A stretch of 64,000 nucleotides of DNA from Pedococcus aerophilus (GCF_039532215.1 NZ_BAAARN010000003.1:202485-266484); one strand, 5' to 3'. Positions 17,816 to 25,059 are shown, counted from the first letter of the stretch. Translations and numbers: made by a program. The notes: generated by a model from the letters alone, not told the origin.

Positions 17816-18838
17816 GTGCGTCCACCACCCGACCTGACCGCCCTGCCGCCTCTCGTCACCCGGGAGCGCGCGCTCCGGACCCTGACCCGGCACCAGCTCG
17901 ACGGGGCTCTCGCCTCAGGACGCCTCGGGCGGGTGCGGCGCGGCCTGTATGACGATCCGGGCCGCTGCGCGCGCCTCACCACCCCCGCGCGGCATGTCGG
18001 GCTGGCCGAGGCAGTTCAGGCGTCCGAGACGGGGGCGGTCCTCAGTCACGTCTCGGCCGCCCTGGTCTGGGGACTACCCAACCCACGCTGGACCACCCCG
18101 CGCATCCAGCTGACGGTGACCGGACGCGCCCGCACCAGTCGCGCCGGCAGTGCAGTCCTGCTGCACCGCGCCGCGCTGCCGCACCGCCACCGCGCGGTCG
18201 TCGACGGTCTCTGCGTCACCTCCCCGGCCCGGACCGTCCTCGACTGCTTCCGCACCCTCCCTCTGGGCGACGCGCTGGCCGTCGCCGACGCCGCCTTCCG
18301 TCGCGAGCTCCTCGAGGCGGTCCACCTCGAGGATGCCCTTGAACTCATGCACCGGTGGCCGCAGCTGGAACGGGTGCACCGCGGCATACCCCTGATCGAT
18401 CCACGACGCGAGAACTGGCTCGAGTCCTTCTCAGCAGCTGCCCTGGCCACCCATGGCGTGCCTCTCGCTACGCCGCAGGTCGCGGTCTACGACCTGGACG
18501 GCACCTTCGTCGCCCGGGTCGACGCGCTGTGGCAGGAGCACGGCGTCATCGGCGAGGCGGACGGGGCAGGGAAGTACCTCGGGGACTTCGACGAGGCCGG
18601 TGACCGCAGCCCGGAGGCCGTCGCCCGCAGGGTCATCGCAGCCGGGGTCCGGGAGTCGCGGTTGCGCGACCTGGGCTTCGGGGTGGTGCGCTGGGACCCA
18701 CGGGAGATCACGACCAACCCCGCGCGGGTGGCACGCCGCTTCCATGCCACCGCAGCGGCGACAGACCGGTCCAGGATCCGCGCGCTCGTCCGGCTCGAGG
18801 GCTCTCCAGCGGCGACCTCGTACCCGCCAGCCCGCTGA
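17816..18838 (+). CDS. AbiEi-like wHTH protein with C-terminal DUF559/Vsr-like nuclease domain (cassette A)
   Basis: A 340-residue protein of the family often labelled type IV antitoxin AbiEi-domain or DUF559-domain protein. The N-terminal part looks like a winged helix (TRHQLDGALASGRLGRVRRGLY), followed by a middle domain (VLSHVSAALVWGLP ... TSPARTVLD) and a C-terminal PD-(D/E)xK-type region with VGEAD-like GEADGAGKY (Glu247, Asp249) and RLRDLGFGVVRW. It has no partner toxin gene. I chose GTG 17816 because CCACGATCGG precedes it by three bases, exactly as in the second copy at 57354. The 3' end runs into another copy of the repeat arm (CGACCTCGTACCCGC). Its biological role is unknown. Confidence 0.75.
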   Translation: MRPPPDLTALPPLVTRERALRTLTRHQLDGALASGRLGRVRRGLYDDPGRCARLTTPARHVGLAEAVQASETGAVLSHVSAALVWGLPNPRWTTPRIQLTVTGRARTSRAGSAVLLHRAALPHRHRAVVDGLCVTSPARTVLDCFRTLPLGDALAVADAAFRRELLEAVHLEDALELMHRWPQLERVHRGIPLIDPRRENWLESFSAAALATHGVPLATPQVAVYDLDGTFVARVDALWQEHGVIGEADGAGKYLGDFDEAGDRSPEAVARRVIAAGVRESRLRDLGFGVVRWDPREITTNPARVARRFHATAAATDRSRIRALVRLEGSPAATSYPPAR

Positions 18839-18857
18839 AACGCCGCTGTTCCGCCCA

Positions 18858-18903
18858 GATGAGCGGAACAGCGGGTACGAAGTCGGGGAAGAGGGGCGAG
18901 GGG
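18858..18903. repeat. Right end repeat of cassette A
   Basis: Perfect 46-base reverse complement of 17625-17670. Locally, CGCTGTTCCGC just upstream (18844-18854) pairs with GCGGAACAGCG (18862-18872) around a seven-base loop. It lies between the cassette gene stop and the pit stop (18913), and no target-site duplication is apparent outside the two copies. Confidence 0.9.
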
Positions 18904-18912
18904 CCCCGGGGG

Positions 18913-19911
18913 TCAGACGACGAGGTCGACGAGCCAGAAGCTGACGGCGGCGACGATGCCGGCTCCGGGGAAGGTCAGCACCCAGGCGCCGACGATGTTG
19001 CCGGCCACACCCCAGCGCACCGCGGAGAGCCGCTTGGTGGCCCCGACACCCATGATCGCCGAGGTGATCGTGTGGGTCGTCGAGATCGGGGCGCCGAACG
19101 CCAGGCCGGCGACGTAGAGGATGCCGGCCGCGGTCGTCTCGGCGGCGAAACCCTGTGGCGGGTCGAGGTGGATGATGCGTCGGCCGAGGGTACGCATGAT
19201 GCGCCACCCTCCGGCGTAGGTGCCGAGCGAGATGACCACGGCCGAGAGCACGAGCACCCAGATCGGGATGGAGTCGTCACCGGGGGCGTGGTAGCCGCCG
19301 ACCGTCAGGGCCAGCACGACGACACCGGCGGTCTTCGCGGCGTCCTGCAGTCCGTGGCCGAACGCCATCGCCGCGGCGGACGCCGTCTGGGCGTAGCGGA
19401 AGCCTCGCGAGACCCGGCCCGGCTGGGCGTTGCGGAACAGCCACAGGATCGAGGTCATCACGAGGTAACCCACGACGACACCGACGATGGGAGACGCGAT
19501 CATCGGGATGATGATCTTCTCGAAGACGCTGGCCCAGTGGACGCCCGCCGAGGCCGCCAGTGCTGCCCCGCCGAGTCCGCCGATGAGCGCGTGCGACGAG
19601 GACGAGGGCAGGCCGTACCACCAGGTGAGGAGGTTCCAGCCGATGGCGCCGACGAGGCCGGCGCCGCAGATCATCAGGCCGACGTTGCCGCTGGGGGCGT
19701 CGATGACACCGGAGCCGATCGTCTTGGCGACCTTGGTGCCGAAGAAGGCGCCGACGAGGTTGGCGACGGCAGCCATCGCGAGGGCGACCCGAGGGGTGAG
19801 GGCGCGCGTCGAGACCGAGGTCGCGATGGCGTTCGCCGCGTCGTGGAAACCGTTGGTGTAGTTGAACCCCATCGCCAGGGCGATGACGATTCCGACCGGA
19901 AGCCAATCCAT
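18913..19911 (-). CDS. pit: PiT-family inorganic phosphate transporter
   Basis: A 332-residue membrane protein of about ten hydrophobic segments, of the PiT family of low-affinity, ion-driven phosphate (often metal-phosphate) carriers. The signature GFNYTNGFHDAANAIATSV near the N-terminus and a second family repeat near residues 230-260 (TTAAGILYVAGLAFGAPIST) show the two-fold repeat. It is downstream of the DUF47 gene, with an eight-base gap, and converges on cassette A. In Streptomyces the same pair (DUF47-pit) is PhoP-regulated, which matches the PHO-box-like site at 20632. Confidence 0.93.
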   Translation of the reverse strand: MDWLPVGIVIALAMGFNYTNGFHDAANAIATSVSTRALTPRVALAMAAVANLVGAFFGTKVAKTIGSGVIDAPSGNVGLMICGAGLVGAIGWNLLTWWYGLPSSSSHALIGGLGGAALAASAGVHWASVFEKIIIPMIASPIVGVVVGYLVMTSILWLFRNAQPGRVSRGFRYAQTASAAAMAFGHGLQDAAKTAGVVVLALTVGGYHAPGDDSIPIWVLVLSAVVISLGTYAGGWRIMRTLGRRIIHLDPPQGFAAETTAAGILYVAGLAFGAPISTTHTITSAIMGVGATKRLSAVRWGVAGNIVGAWVLTFPGAGIVAAVSFWLVDLVV

Positions 19912-19919
19912 GGGAGGAC

Positions 19920-20546
19920 TCAGGACTCCTTGACCGCGATGCTCTCGACCTTGTGCGCGACGGTCTCGAAGGCGTCGGCGGCGGCCTCGAGCTCCTCGAT
20001 GACCTCCTTGAGCTTCATGATGGTGATCGCGTCGGTGCCGTACTCGCCGTTGAACAGCGCCGCGAGCAGGCCGCGGTAGATCTGGTCGGCCTGGTTCTCG
20101 AGACGGTTGATCTCGATCCAGTACTCCGAGAGGTCCTTCATCGAACGCAGCCGCGGCATCGCCTCGGCCGTCAGCTCGGACATCCGCGACAGCACCTCGA
20201 CCTGGTCGGACACGCCGGCCGGGAGGTCACCGATGCGGTAGAGCACGATCAGGTCGACCGCCGCATCCATGAGGTCCATGCAGTCGTCGAGCGTCGACGC
20301 CAGGCCGTGGATGTCCTCACGGTCGAACGGCGTGATGAACGAGCTGTTCACCTTGCGGATGATCTCGTGCGTCGCCTCGTCGGCGGCGTGCTCGATCTCG
20401 CGCATCCGCGCAGCCACCGTCTCGCGCTCGCTGTGGGCGACACCGAGGATGGTGGTCAGCTCACGGGAGCCGTCGATGAGGTAGGAAGCAGACTTGGCGA
20501 ACAGGTCGTAGAAGCTGTTCTCCTGCGGGGTGAGGCGGAAGCCCAC
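19920..20546 (-). CDS. DUF47-family PhoU-like phosphate-transport regulator
   Basis: A 208-residue all-helical protein of the DUF47 family, distant PhoU homologues usually encoded next to PiT transporters and thought to modulate them. Typical helices carry EIEHAADEATHEIIRKVNSSF with FITPFDREDIHGLA, the family's characteristic segment around residues 60-80, and IEELEAAADAFETVAHKVE at the end. It starts at ATG 20546 and leads the pit gene. No phoU proper is seen in the pst operon, so this protein is the only PhoU-like factor in the window. Confidence 0.9.
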   Translation of the reverse strand: MGFRLTPQENSFYDLFAKSASYLIDGSRELTTILGVAHSERETVAARMREIEHAADEATHEIIRKVNSSFITPFDREDIHGLASTLDDCMDLMDAAVDLIVLYRIGDLPAGVSDQVEVLSRMSELTAEAMPRLRSMKDLSEYWIEINRLENQADQIYRGLLAALFNGEYGTDAITIMKLKEVIEELEAAADAFETVAHKVESIAVKES

Positions 20547-20631
20547 GGTTCTCTCCGGTCATGCGGGGGGATGGCCGGAGACGATGCTACGGGCAACCCG
20601 GCCGGAACGTGCAACCCGGCCGAAGCCTGCC

Positions 20632-20653
20632 GTTCACCGGACGTTCAGGCGTT
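20632..20653 (+). promoter_or_regulatory. PHO-box-like direct repeat near the DUF47-pit operon
   Basis: GTTCACCGGAC (20632-20642) is followed in phase by GTTCAGGCGTT (20643-20653). Both have the PhoP half-site core GTTCA. The repeat lies 85 bases upstream of the DUF47 ATG but reads in the opposite orientation to the operon, and overlaps the last codons of the 72-residue gene. Confidence 0.55.
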
Positions 20654-20863
20654 CTGCCGCTTCCAGATGCGGTGGGCGTGCTCGGTGGCCTCGTCCGGCC
20701 CCTCGCACTGGCCCCGCTCGATCCCCAGCGCCCGGTCGATCTCGTCATCCGTCAGGGGACGCTCGCTCGCCGAAGCAGCCACGACGAGGTCTCCCACGAG
20801 CTCGATCTCGTCCTGGAGCGCGTCGTCGGTGAGCTCTGCACCGGCGTGCGGGTCCGTGGTCAT
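20645..20863 (-). CDS. Small conserved acidic protein of unknown function
   Basis: A 72-residue acidic protein: an N-terminal stretch rich in Asp/Glu (TDDALQDEIELVGDLVVAAS), then a short segment with DDEIDRALG and a basic end. It has no cysteine, membrane segment or enzyme motif. It begins at ATG 20863 with a TAGCGT box on the minus strand (20870-20875) six bases upstream, the leaderless pattern, which supports expression. It stands between the DUF47 operon and a divergent zinc-ribbon-like gene. I do not recognise it. Confidence 0.7.
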   Translation of the reverse strand: MTTDPHAGAELTDDALQDEIELVGDLVVAASASERPLTDDEIDRALGIERGQCEGPDEATEHAHRIWKRQNA

Positions 20864-20940
20864 GGCAAAACGCTAACGGAGTCTGGAGACGACCCGGACA
20901 TTAGTTTGCGATGTCTTGACCAGCGCACGGCACTAACCAC

Positions 20941-20977
20941 CCATCCGGGTCATGCCGGGACCATACGGACTAGTCAC
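20941..20977. promoter_or_regulatory. Bipartite element shared with the bldC-vdh intergenic region (copy 1)
   Basis: CCATCCGGGTCAT (20941-20953) and GGACTAGTCAC (20967-20977) bracket 13 bases. The same two words, with one base changed in the first, recur with a 16-base spacer at 50899-50938. GACTAGTC is palindromic. It lies nine bases before the 75-residue gene at 20986. Confidence 0.5.
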
Positions 20978-20985
20978 TTAGTTCT

Positions 20986-21213
20986 ATGTCGGATGATGGA
21001 GTCATGCCGCCCGAGGTCGACGGCGCCCGCGAGGGCGAGCCGACACACGTCGAGGACAGAGGTTCCTTCAGCCATGCCGTGTGCCACGTGTGCGGGTGGA
21101 CCGGGCCGGGACGACGCGCCCGCCAGGGGTCGCGCCGCGATGCGGCCAAGCACCTGGACGAGCGCCACAGCGGTGCGGCCACCGACGACGGCCGCCGAGA
21201 CGACCGGGGCTGA
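20986..21213 (+). CDS. Small putative zinc-binding protein
   Basis: A 75-residue protein with a compact CHVCGW (residues 34-39), an arginine-rich stretch (GRRARQGSRRDAAKHL) and a HLDERH pair, so a C-x2-C...H-x4-H arrangement that could bind one zinc ion. The C-terminal ten residues are acidic and arginine-rich. The function is unknown. ATG 20986 lies just downstream of the shared bipartite element; no ribosome-binding site is seen, so leaderless expression is plausible. A chance frame cannot be ruled out at this size. Confidence 0.55.
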   Translation: MSDDGVMPPEVDGAREGEPTHVEDRGSFSHAVCHVCGWTGPGRRARQGSRRDAAKHLDERHSGAATDDGRRDDRG

Positions 21214-21260
21214 GGACCAGCACTCCTGACCCCCGCGGGACGCGGTCGTGGGTTCAGGAT

Positions 21261-21357
21261 CGGTGTGTGTGCGCCGGGCCGGGAGCGCCTCACGGCACGA
21301 GGCCGCTCGTAGCGGCTTAATTTGGGACCCGGGGCTACCGCGGCCCGGCGCACACCA
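21261..21357. other. Structured element closed by a 15-bp stem, possible ncRNA or mobile palindrome
   Basis: GTGTGCGCCGGGCCG (21267-21281) pairs perfectly with CGGCCCGGCGCACAC (21341-21355). Inside lies a smaller hairpin, GCCGCT-cgt-AGCGGC (21302-21316), and GGGACCCGGGG, so the element could fold as a multi-branch RNA. It sits in a 270-base gap between two convergently placed small genes (ends 21213 and 21484). It is unlike a simple terminator, and I cannot assign it to a known riboswitch or RNA family. Confidence 0.45.
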
Positions 21358-21483
21358 AACCATAACCCCGCGCACCCGCAGACTGTTCCCCCGTTCGGCC
21401 CCTTGTGGACGACCCGACGTCGGTGTGACCGACCAGGGCGCGAGGGTATGCAGCGTGCGCCGCACGGTGCCGCGCGGAACCTC

Positions 21484-22131
21484 TCAGCGCAGCTCGCCGG
21501 CCCGCCACAGGCGGGCGCACGCCTCGAGGTCGCCGGCGGTCGAGAGCATCGACGCCGCCCGCTGGGTCTGCACCCCGGCAGCCTCGCGGTCCTGCGCGTC
21601 GGTGGTGTGGGCACGATCGGCACGGCCGGCGGCGACGACCCGGCAGAATGCCGCTGCCCGTTGCAGCGCAACGGCAAAGTCGCCTTCGAACACTCCGCGC
21701 AGGATGGCATCGGTGAGCTCTCGCAGCTCTGTCGGACCGGGCGGCTCGGCCACTCCGGCGACCACGTGGTTGACGTCCGTGAACCGGATCCCGGCGGCGT
21801 AGTCGGACGCGGCGTCCTCAGGGCTCCGACGCACCCACTCGCGCAACGCGTAGAGCCGCCACAGCGCGCCGGGCAGGCTGCGCGGCGGGCGGTCGGCCCA
21901 CAGCTCGGCGACCGTCGAGAGGCCAAGGTCGTCGACGAGCGCGACGAGGCGCGCGGTCACGGCCGGGTCGTCCGATGCCCGGCCGGTCCCGACGAGGACG
22001 GCCGCGGTCTCGTGGGCGACCTCGGTCACCTGCGCGGGGTCGGGGACGGTGCCGCCCTGCGACTCCATGGCCGCAGGGCTGAAGAAGGCGGGACGACGGG
22101 GGCCGGGACGACCGCTGGGCTCGTTGTTCAT
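21484..22131 (-). CDS. Conserved hypothetical protein
   Basis: A 215-residue soluble protein. The first 25 residues are basic and proline-rich (SGRPGPRRPAFFS), the rest is mostly helical with LWRLYALREWVRRSPEDAASDYAAG near the middle, a segment also seen in a group of actinobacterial hypotheticals. No catalytic motif or membrane helix is evident. A start at GTG 22137 is equally possible. The 11-bp direct repeat at 22164-22190 lies directly upstream, suggesting regulation. I do not recognise a function. Confidence 0.65.
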   Translation of the reverse strand: MNNEPSGRPGPRRPAFFSPAAMESQGGTVPDPAQVTEVAHETAAVLVGTGRASDDPAVTARLVALVDDLGLSTVAELWADRPPRSLPGALWRLYALREWVRRSPEDAASDYAAGIRFTDVNHVVAGVAEPPGPTELRELTDAILRGVFEGDFAVALQRAAAFCRVVAAGRADRAHTTDAQDREAAGVQTQRAASMLSTAGDLEACARLWRAGELR

Positions 22132-22163
22132 CGACACCAGTGTCCCAGCAGCCCCCGACGTGC

Positions 22164-22190
22164 GCTCAGTTCGCGCTCAGTTCGTGCACC
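22164..22190. repeat. 11-bp tandem direct repeat upstream of the 21484 gene
   Basis: GCTCAGTTCGC (22164-22174) is followed by GCTCAGTTCGT (22175-22185), then GCACC. The register GTTCGCGCTCA/GTTCGTGCACC resembles PHO-box spacing but the core is GTTCG, not GTTCA. It lies 33-60 bases upstream of the minus-strand start at 22131, a place for an operator. Confidence 0.45.
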
Positions 22191-22225
22191 CAGACCCCCA
22201 CGGCCCAGCGGTCGGGGCGGACCGC

Positions 22226-22612
22226 TCAGCCGAAGAGGTCGTCGAGGAACGACTTCTTGCGCTTGCCGTGCCCGTACCCCTGGTTGTGCCCGCCGTAGCC
22301 GTACCCCGGCACCTTCGAGGTCTGGCGGTAGGGAGCCTGCTGGCTGTGCACCGGCGGCTGCTGCCACCCGCCCTGCTGCGGCGGCTGCTGCGCGTACTGC
22401 TGGCCCTGGGCCGGCGCCTGTCCGGGCGGGCCAGCGGGCGGGCCTTGGGGCGGACCGGGCTGATGCCAGGCGTTCTCCGCGGCAACGAGCGCCTCGAGCT
22501 CGCCCCGGTCGAGGAACAGACCACCACAACCGGTGCACTGGTCGACGTGGACACGGTTGCGCTCGTAGGAACGCATGTCGGAGCCGCACTTGGGGCAGGT
22601 CAGGGTGCTCAT
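22226..22612 (-). CDS. TFIIB-type zinc-ribbon protein with Gln/Pro-rich tail
   Basis: A 128-residue protein. The N-terminus is a zinc ribbon: CPKCGSDM then QCTGCGGLFLDRGELEAL (two CxxC pairs), the pattern of the zf-TFIIB domain. The middle (residues 50-105) is low-complexity, rich in Gln, Pro and Gly, and the end is basic (GKRKKSFLDDLFG). Related zf-TFIIB proteins are common but of unclear function. The ATG at 22612 begins exactly at the zinc ribbon. It is convergent with neither neighbour; a divergent membrane gene starts 120 bases upstream. Confidence 0.75.
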   Translation of the reverse strand: MSTLTCPKCGSDMRSYERNRVHVDQCTGCGGLFLDRGELEALVAAENAWHQPGPPQGPPAGPPGQAPAQGQQYAQQPPQQGGWQQPPVHSQQAPYRQTSKVPGYGYGGHNQGYGHGKRKKSFLDDLFG

Positions 22613-22732
22613 GACGAGCCAACGGACCGCCCGGCGACGGGGTTCCGCGCGAGCCGTCGACAAGCGGCTTGAGTGGCGCCGACGGGCCCACGCTCCCCCG
22701 CCCACCGCGCGGCATACGCCATGGTGGGAACC

Positions 22733-23146
22733 ATGACCGACGTGCAGCCGAGCCCGTCCACCCCACCGTCACCGGAGCCCCATCGCGGGCGACGCGTCGC
22801 TGTCACCGTCGTCTCCGCGGTCGTCGTGGTGCTGGGGGTGGCCGGGTTCGCGTTCTTCGGGTTCCTCGCGTGGCTCGGGCTGTGCGGGGTGTCCGGGTGC
22901 TCGGGCGGCGGGTTCGGGCTGTCGACCGATCCGGGAGGGACCCAGCTGATGCTGGCCCTCGCCGGAGCCTGCCTGCTGGTGGGCCTGATGGTGCGAGCAG
23001 CGTTGCGCCGCAACGTTCGCAGCGCCGCGTATGGAGTGCTGCTGGCCCTCGTGGCCACCGTCACCCTGGGCGCCGCCATCGGTGCGGACTGGCGCGGATG
23101 CCCGCGCTCGATCTCCCACGCGACGTGCATGGCGGAGAGCCGCTGA
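22733..23146 (+). CDS. Small membrane protein with three hydrophobic helices
   Basis: A 137-residue protein with a proline-rich tail (residues 1-20) and hydrophobic segments at about 24-45, 70-90 and 98-118. Two cysteine-bearing loops (LCGVSGCSGG and GCPRSISHATC) face the same side. No family is recognised. ATG 22733 is preferred over ATG 22721 because GGTGGGA precedes it at a fair distance. It ends just before a small G+C-rich hairpin (23148-23166) that may terminate the transcript. Confidence 0.7.
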   Translation: MTDVQPSPSTPPSPEPHRGRRVAVTVVSAVVVVLGVAGFAFFGFLAWLGLCGVSGCSGGGFGLSTDPGGTQLMLALAGACLLVGLMVRAALRRNVRSAAYGVLLALVATVTLGAAIGADWRGCPRSISHATCMAESR

Positions 23147-23191
23147 CTCGGCGCGGCCGGCGCCGACGCACGCCGGCGACGCCGGTCACCG

Positions 23192-23863
23192 TCAGGCCCG
23201 GGTGCCCGTGACGCGAGGGGACAGACCCATCCAGGCGAGGTCGGTGAGCGTGGCGACGAAGGCCTCCTCGCTCACCGTCGGGCGGTCGAGCCAACGGTTC
23301 GTCGCGAGCTGGACCATGCCGACGATGGCGTAGGCGACGGTCTCCGCGTCGTCGCTCTGCTCCTCCTGACGGGTCGCGACGAGGACGCCTACTGCGCCGG
23401 CGATGGCCGCCTCGACACTGCCGACGAAGTCGCCACCCTCGCCGAGGTCGTTGTGGGCCATGGCGTACCGGTAGAGGTCGCGCTCCTCCCGGACCAGCGC
23501 GACATACGCCCCGATCGCGGCGCGCAACAGGTCGCGGTCGTCACCATGCACGCGGGCGAGCTCGGTGGTGATGCGCGGGATGAGGAGGTCGGCTGCCACC
23601 TGCTCGAGCACCGCGCGGTGCAGGTCGTCCTTGTCGCGGAAGTGGCGGTAGAGGACGGGCTTGGTGACCTTCGCCTGGCGGCAGACGTCGTCGAGGCTGA
23701 TGTGGGGGCCGACCTGACGGATGGCGGCGATGGCGGCGTCGACGAACTCGCGTCGACGCTCTTCGCGGTGCGCCTTCCACCGCTCGCGGCGCCCGTCGGG
23801 GCGGTTCGCCTCATCGGCCCCACCGTCGTCGACCGACGACCCCTTGACTTCTCCAGACTTCAT
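23192..23863 (-). CDS. TetR-family transcriptional regulator
   Basis: A 223-residue TetR-type repressor: the N-terminal helix-turn-helix (residues 37-83, with RREFVDAAIAAIRQVGPHISL then VCRQAKVTKPVLYRHFRDKDDL) is clear, and the rest is a helical ligand domain. The ATG at 23863 was chosen over 23872 because TACCAT (minus strand, 23871-23876) lies seven bases upstream, the leaderless pattern. It is divergent from the diiron-oxygenase gene, sharing an operator-like region of about 50 bases, and probably represses both. The inducer is unknown, plausibly a fatty acid or hydrophobic compound. Confidence 0.85.
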   Translation of the reverse strand: MKSGEVKGSSVDDGGADEANRPDGRRERWKAHREERRREFVDAAIAAIRQVGPHISLDDVCRQAKVTKPVLYRHFRDKDDLHRAVLEQVAADLLIPRITTELARVHGDDRDLLRAAIGAYVALVREERDLYRYAMAHNDLGEGGDFVGSVEAAIAGAVGVLVATRQEEQSDDAETVAYAIVGMVQLATNRWLDRPTVSEEAFVATLTDLAWMGLSPRVTGTRA

Positions 23864-23873
23864 GCTAAGCATG

Positions 23874-23896
23874 GTAACTGTTACTGACGGTTACAC
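23874..23896. promoter_or_regulatory. Operator-like palindrome between tetR-type gene and diiron oxygenase
   Basis: GTAACTGTTAC (23874-23884) is a perfect 5+1+5 palindrome, and GGTTACA (23889-23895) repeats its half-site. The site overlaps the -10 box of the TetR gene and lies 16 to 38 bases before the oxygenase ATG, as expected of an autoregulated divergent TetR operator. Confidence 0.65.
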
Positions 23897-23911
23897 CTCT
23901 GGAGTCACCCC

Positions 23912-24862
23912 ATGACCACCGTGAACACCGCACCCCCCAGCTCTCACCCGGACGCCGCCGAGCGGCTGGCGCGCATCCAGCCCCGGCACGACCGCGACAC
24001 CACCGCCCGCCGCCTGCTCGCCTCGGCCGCGAAGCACTCGTACGACCCGCAGGTCGACATCGACTGGTCCGAGCCGCTCGAGGCGGGGCTGTACGGCCTG
24101 AGTCCTGAGTGGTCCCCGCTCTACGGGACGCCGCTGTGGGACTCGCTCGACCAGGAGCACCGCATCCGGCTCACGGAGCACGAGTTCTGCTCCGTGTCGG
24201 GAGTGGGGATCTGGTTCGAGATAATCCTCATGCAGATGATCCTGCGCGACGTCTACGACCAGGACCCGGCCACTCCGCACGTGCAGTTCGCGCTCACCGA
24301 GATCGCTGACGAGTGCCGCCACTCGGTGATGTTCGCCAAGACGGCGGAGAAGTACGGGGCCCCTTCCTACCGACCCACCCACGTCTCCCACCAGCTCGGC
24401 CGGCTCTTCAAGACGTTGGCCCACGGCCCGAACCTGTTCGCCTCGATCCTCGTCGCGGAGGAGGTGCTCGACATCTTCCAGCGCGAGCTCATCGCGGACG
24501 AGCGGGTGCAGCCACTGACCCGTGCCGTGAGCCGGATCCACGTCATCGAGGAGGCGCGGCACATGCGGTTCGCCCGCGAGGAGATCGCGCGGCGGGCGGC
24601 GGAGATGTCGCGGGCCCAGCGCGGCCAGCAGCGGGTGGTCCTCGGCATCGTCGCCAACATCATCATCGACAACCTCGTCCACAAGGACGTGTATGCCGCC
24701 GCCGGTCTCGACCCCGACGCAGCCGCTGCGGCTGCGCGGGCCAACGACCACTACGCCGACAAGCTGCGGACGAGCGCGGAGAATCTGACGACGTTCCTCG
24801 CCGATGCCGGCCTGATCGGCGGCCCGTCGCAGCGGCTCTGGAGGCGCGCCCGCCTGGTGTGA
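23912..24862 (+). CDS. AurF-like diiron oxygenase
   Basis: A 316-residue diiron protein of the AurF (p-aminobenzoate N-oxygenase) family. The metal-binding pattern is visible as two helical pairs: EHEFCSVSG (about 87-95), then ADECRHSVMF near 130, EEVLDIFQRE near 187 and EEARHMRF near 212. Relatives oxidise aromatic amines or act on fatty substrates; the substrate here is not predictable. It is translated from ATG 23912, with GGAG about eight bases upstream. It is divergent from a TetR regulator, so its expression is probably substrate-induced. Confidence 0.8.
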   Translation: MTTVNTAPPSSHPDAAERLARIQPRHDRDTTARRLLASAAKHSYDPQVDIDWSEPLEAGLYGLSPEWSPLYGTPLWDSLDQEHRIRLTEHEFCSVSGVGIWFEIILMQMILRDVYDQDPATPHVQFALTEIADECRHSVMFAKTAEKYGAPSYRPTHVSHQLGRLFKTLAHGPNLFASILVAEEVLDIFQRELIADERVQPLTRAVSRIHVIEEARHMRFAREEIARRAAEMSRAQRGQQRVVLGIVANIIIDNLVHKDVYAAAGLDPDAAAAAARANDHYADKLRTSAENLTTFLADAGLIGGPSQRLWRRARLV

Positions 24863-24999
24863 CCGCCGGTCGGGCGGCTGGGTAGGTTCTCCCGGAAAGC
24901 CGGCCGGGCTGCATACTTTTTGCCTTGTTTTGTCCTCGTCCGAACAGGTCGTTCTCCCCGCTAACTCCTCAGCGGGCGCGCCGGGTCGGCCGATGTGGC

Positions 25000-25011
25000 G
25001 ACAACGTTGTC
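25000..25011. promoter_or_regulatory. 12-bp perfect palindrome before the receiver gene
   Basis: GACAACGTTGTC is a perfect palindrome, 48 bases upstream of the ATG at 25060. The intergenic region (24863-25059) also has a short T-rich stretch near 24915 and an otherwise unremarkable sequence. It may be a regulator's operator. Confidence 0.4.
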
Positions 25012-25059
25012 ACCATGGCATGAGCCAGCCCGGCACCGGACCATCACGAGAGGCAGGTC

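Noticed and set aside
23141-23170. Small hairpin after the 22733 gene (TCGGCGC/GCGCCGA)
   Set aside because: A seven-pair stem is common by chance at this G+C content; mentioned only as a possible terminator.
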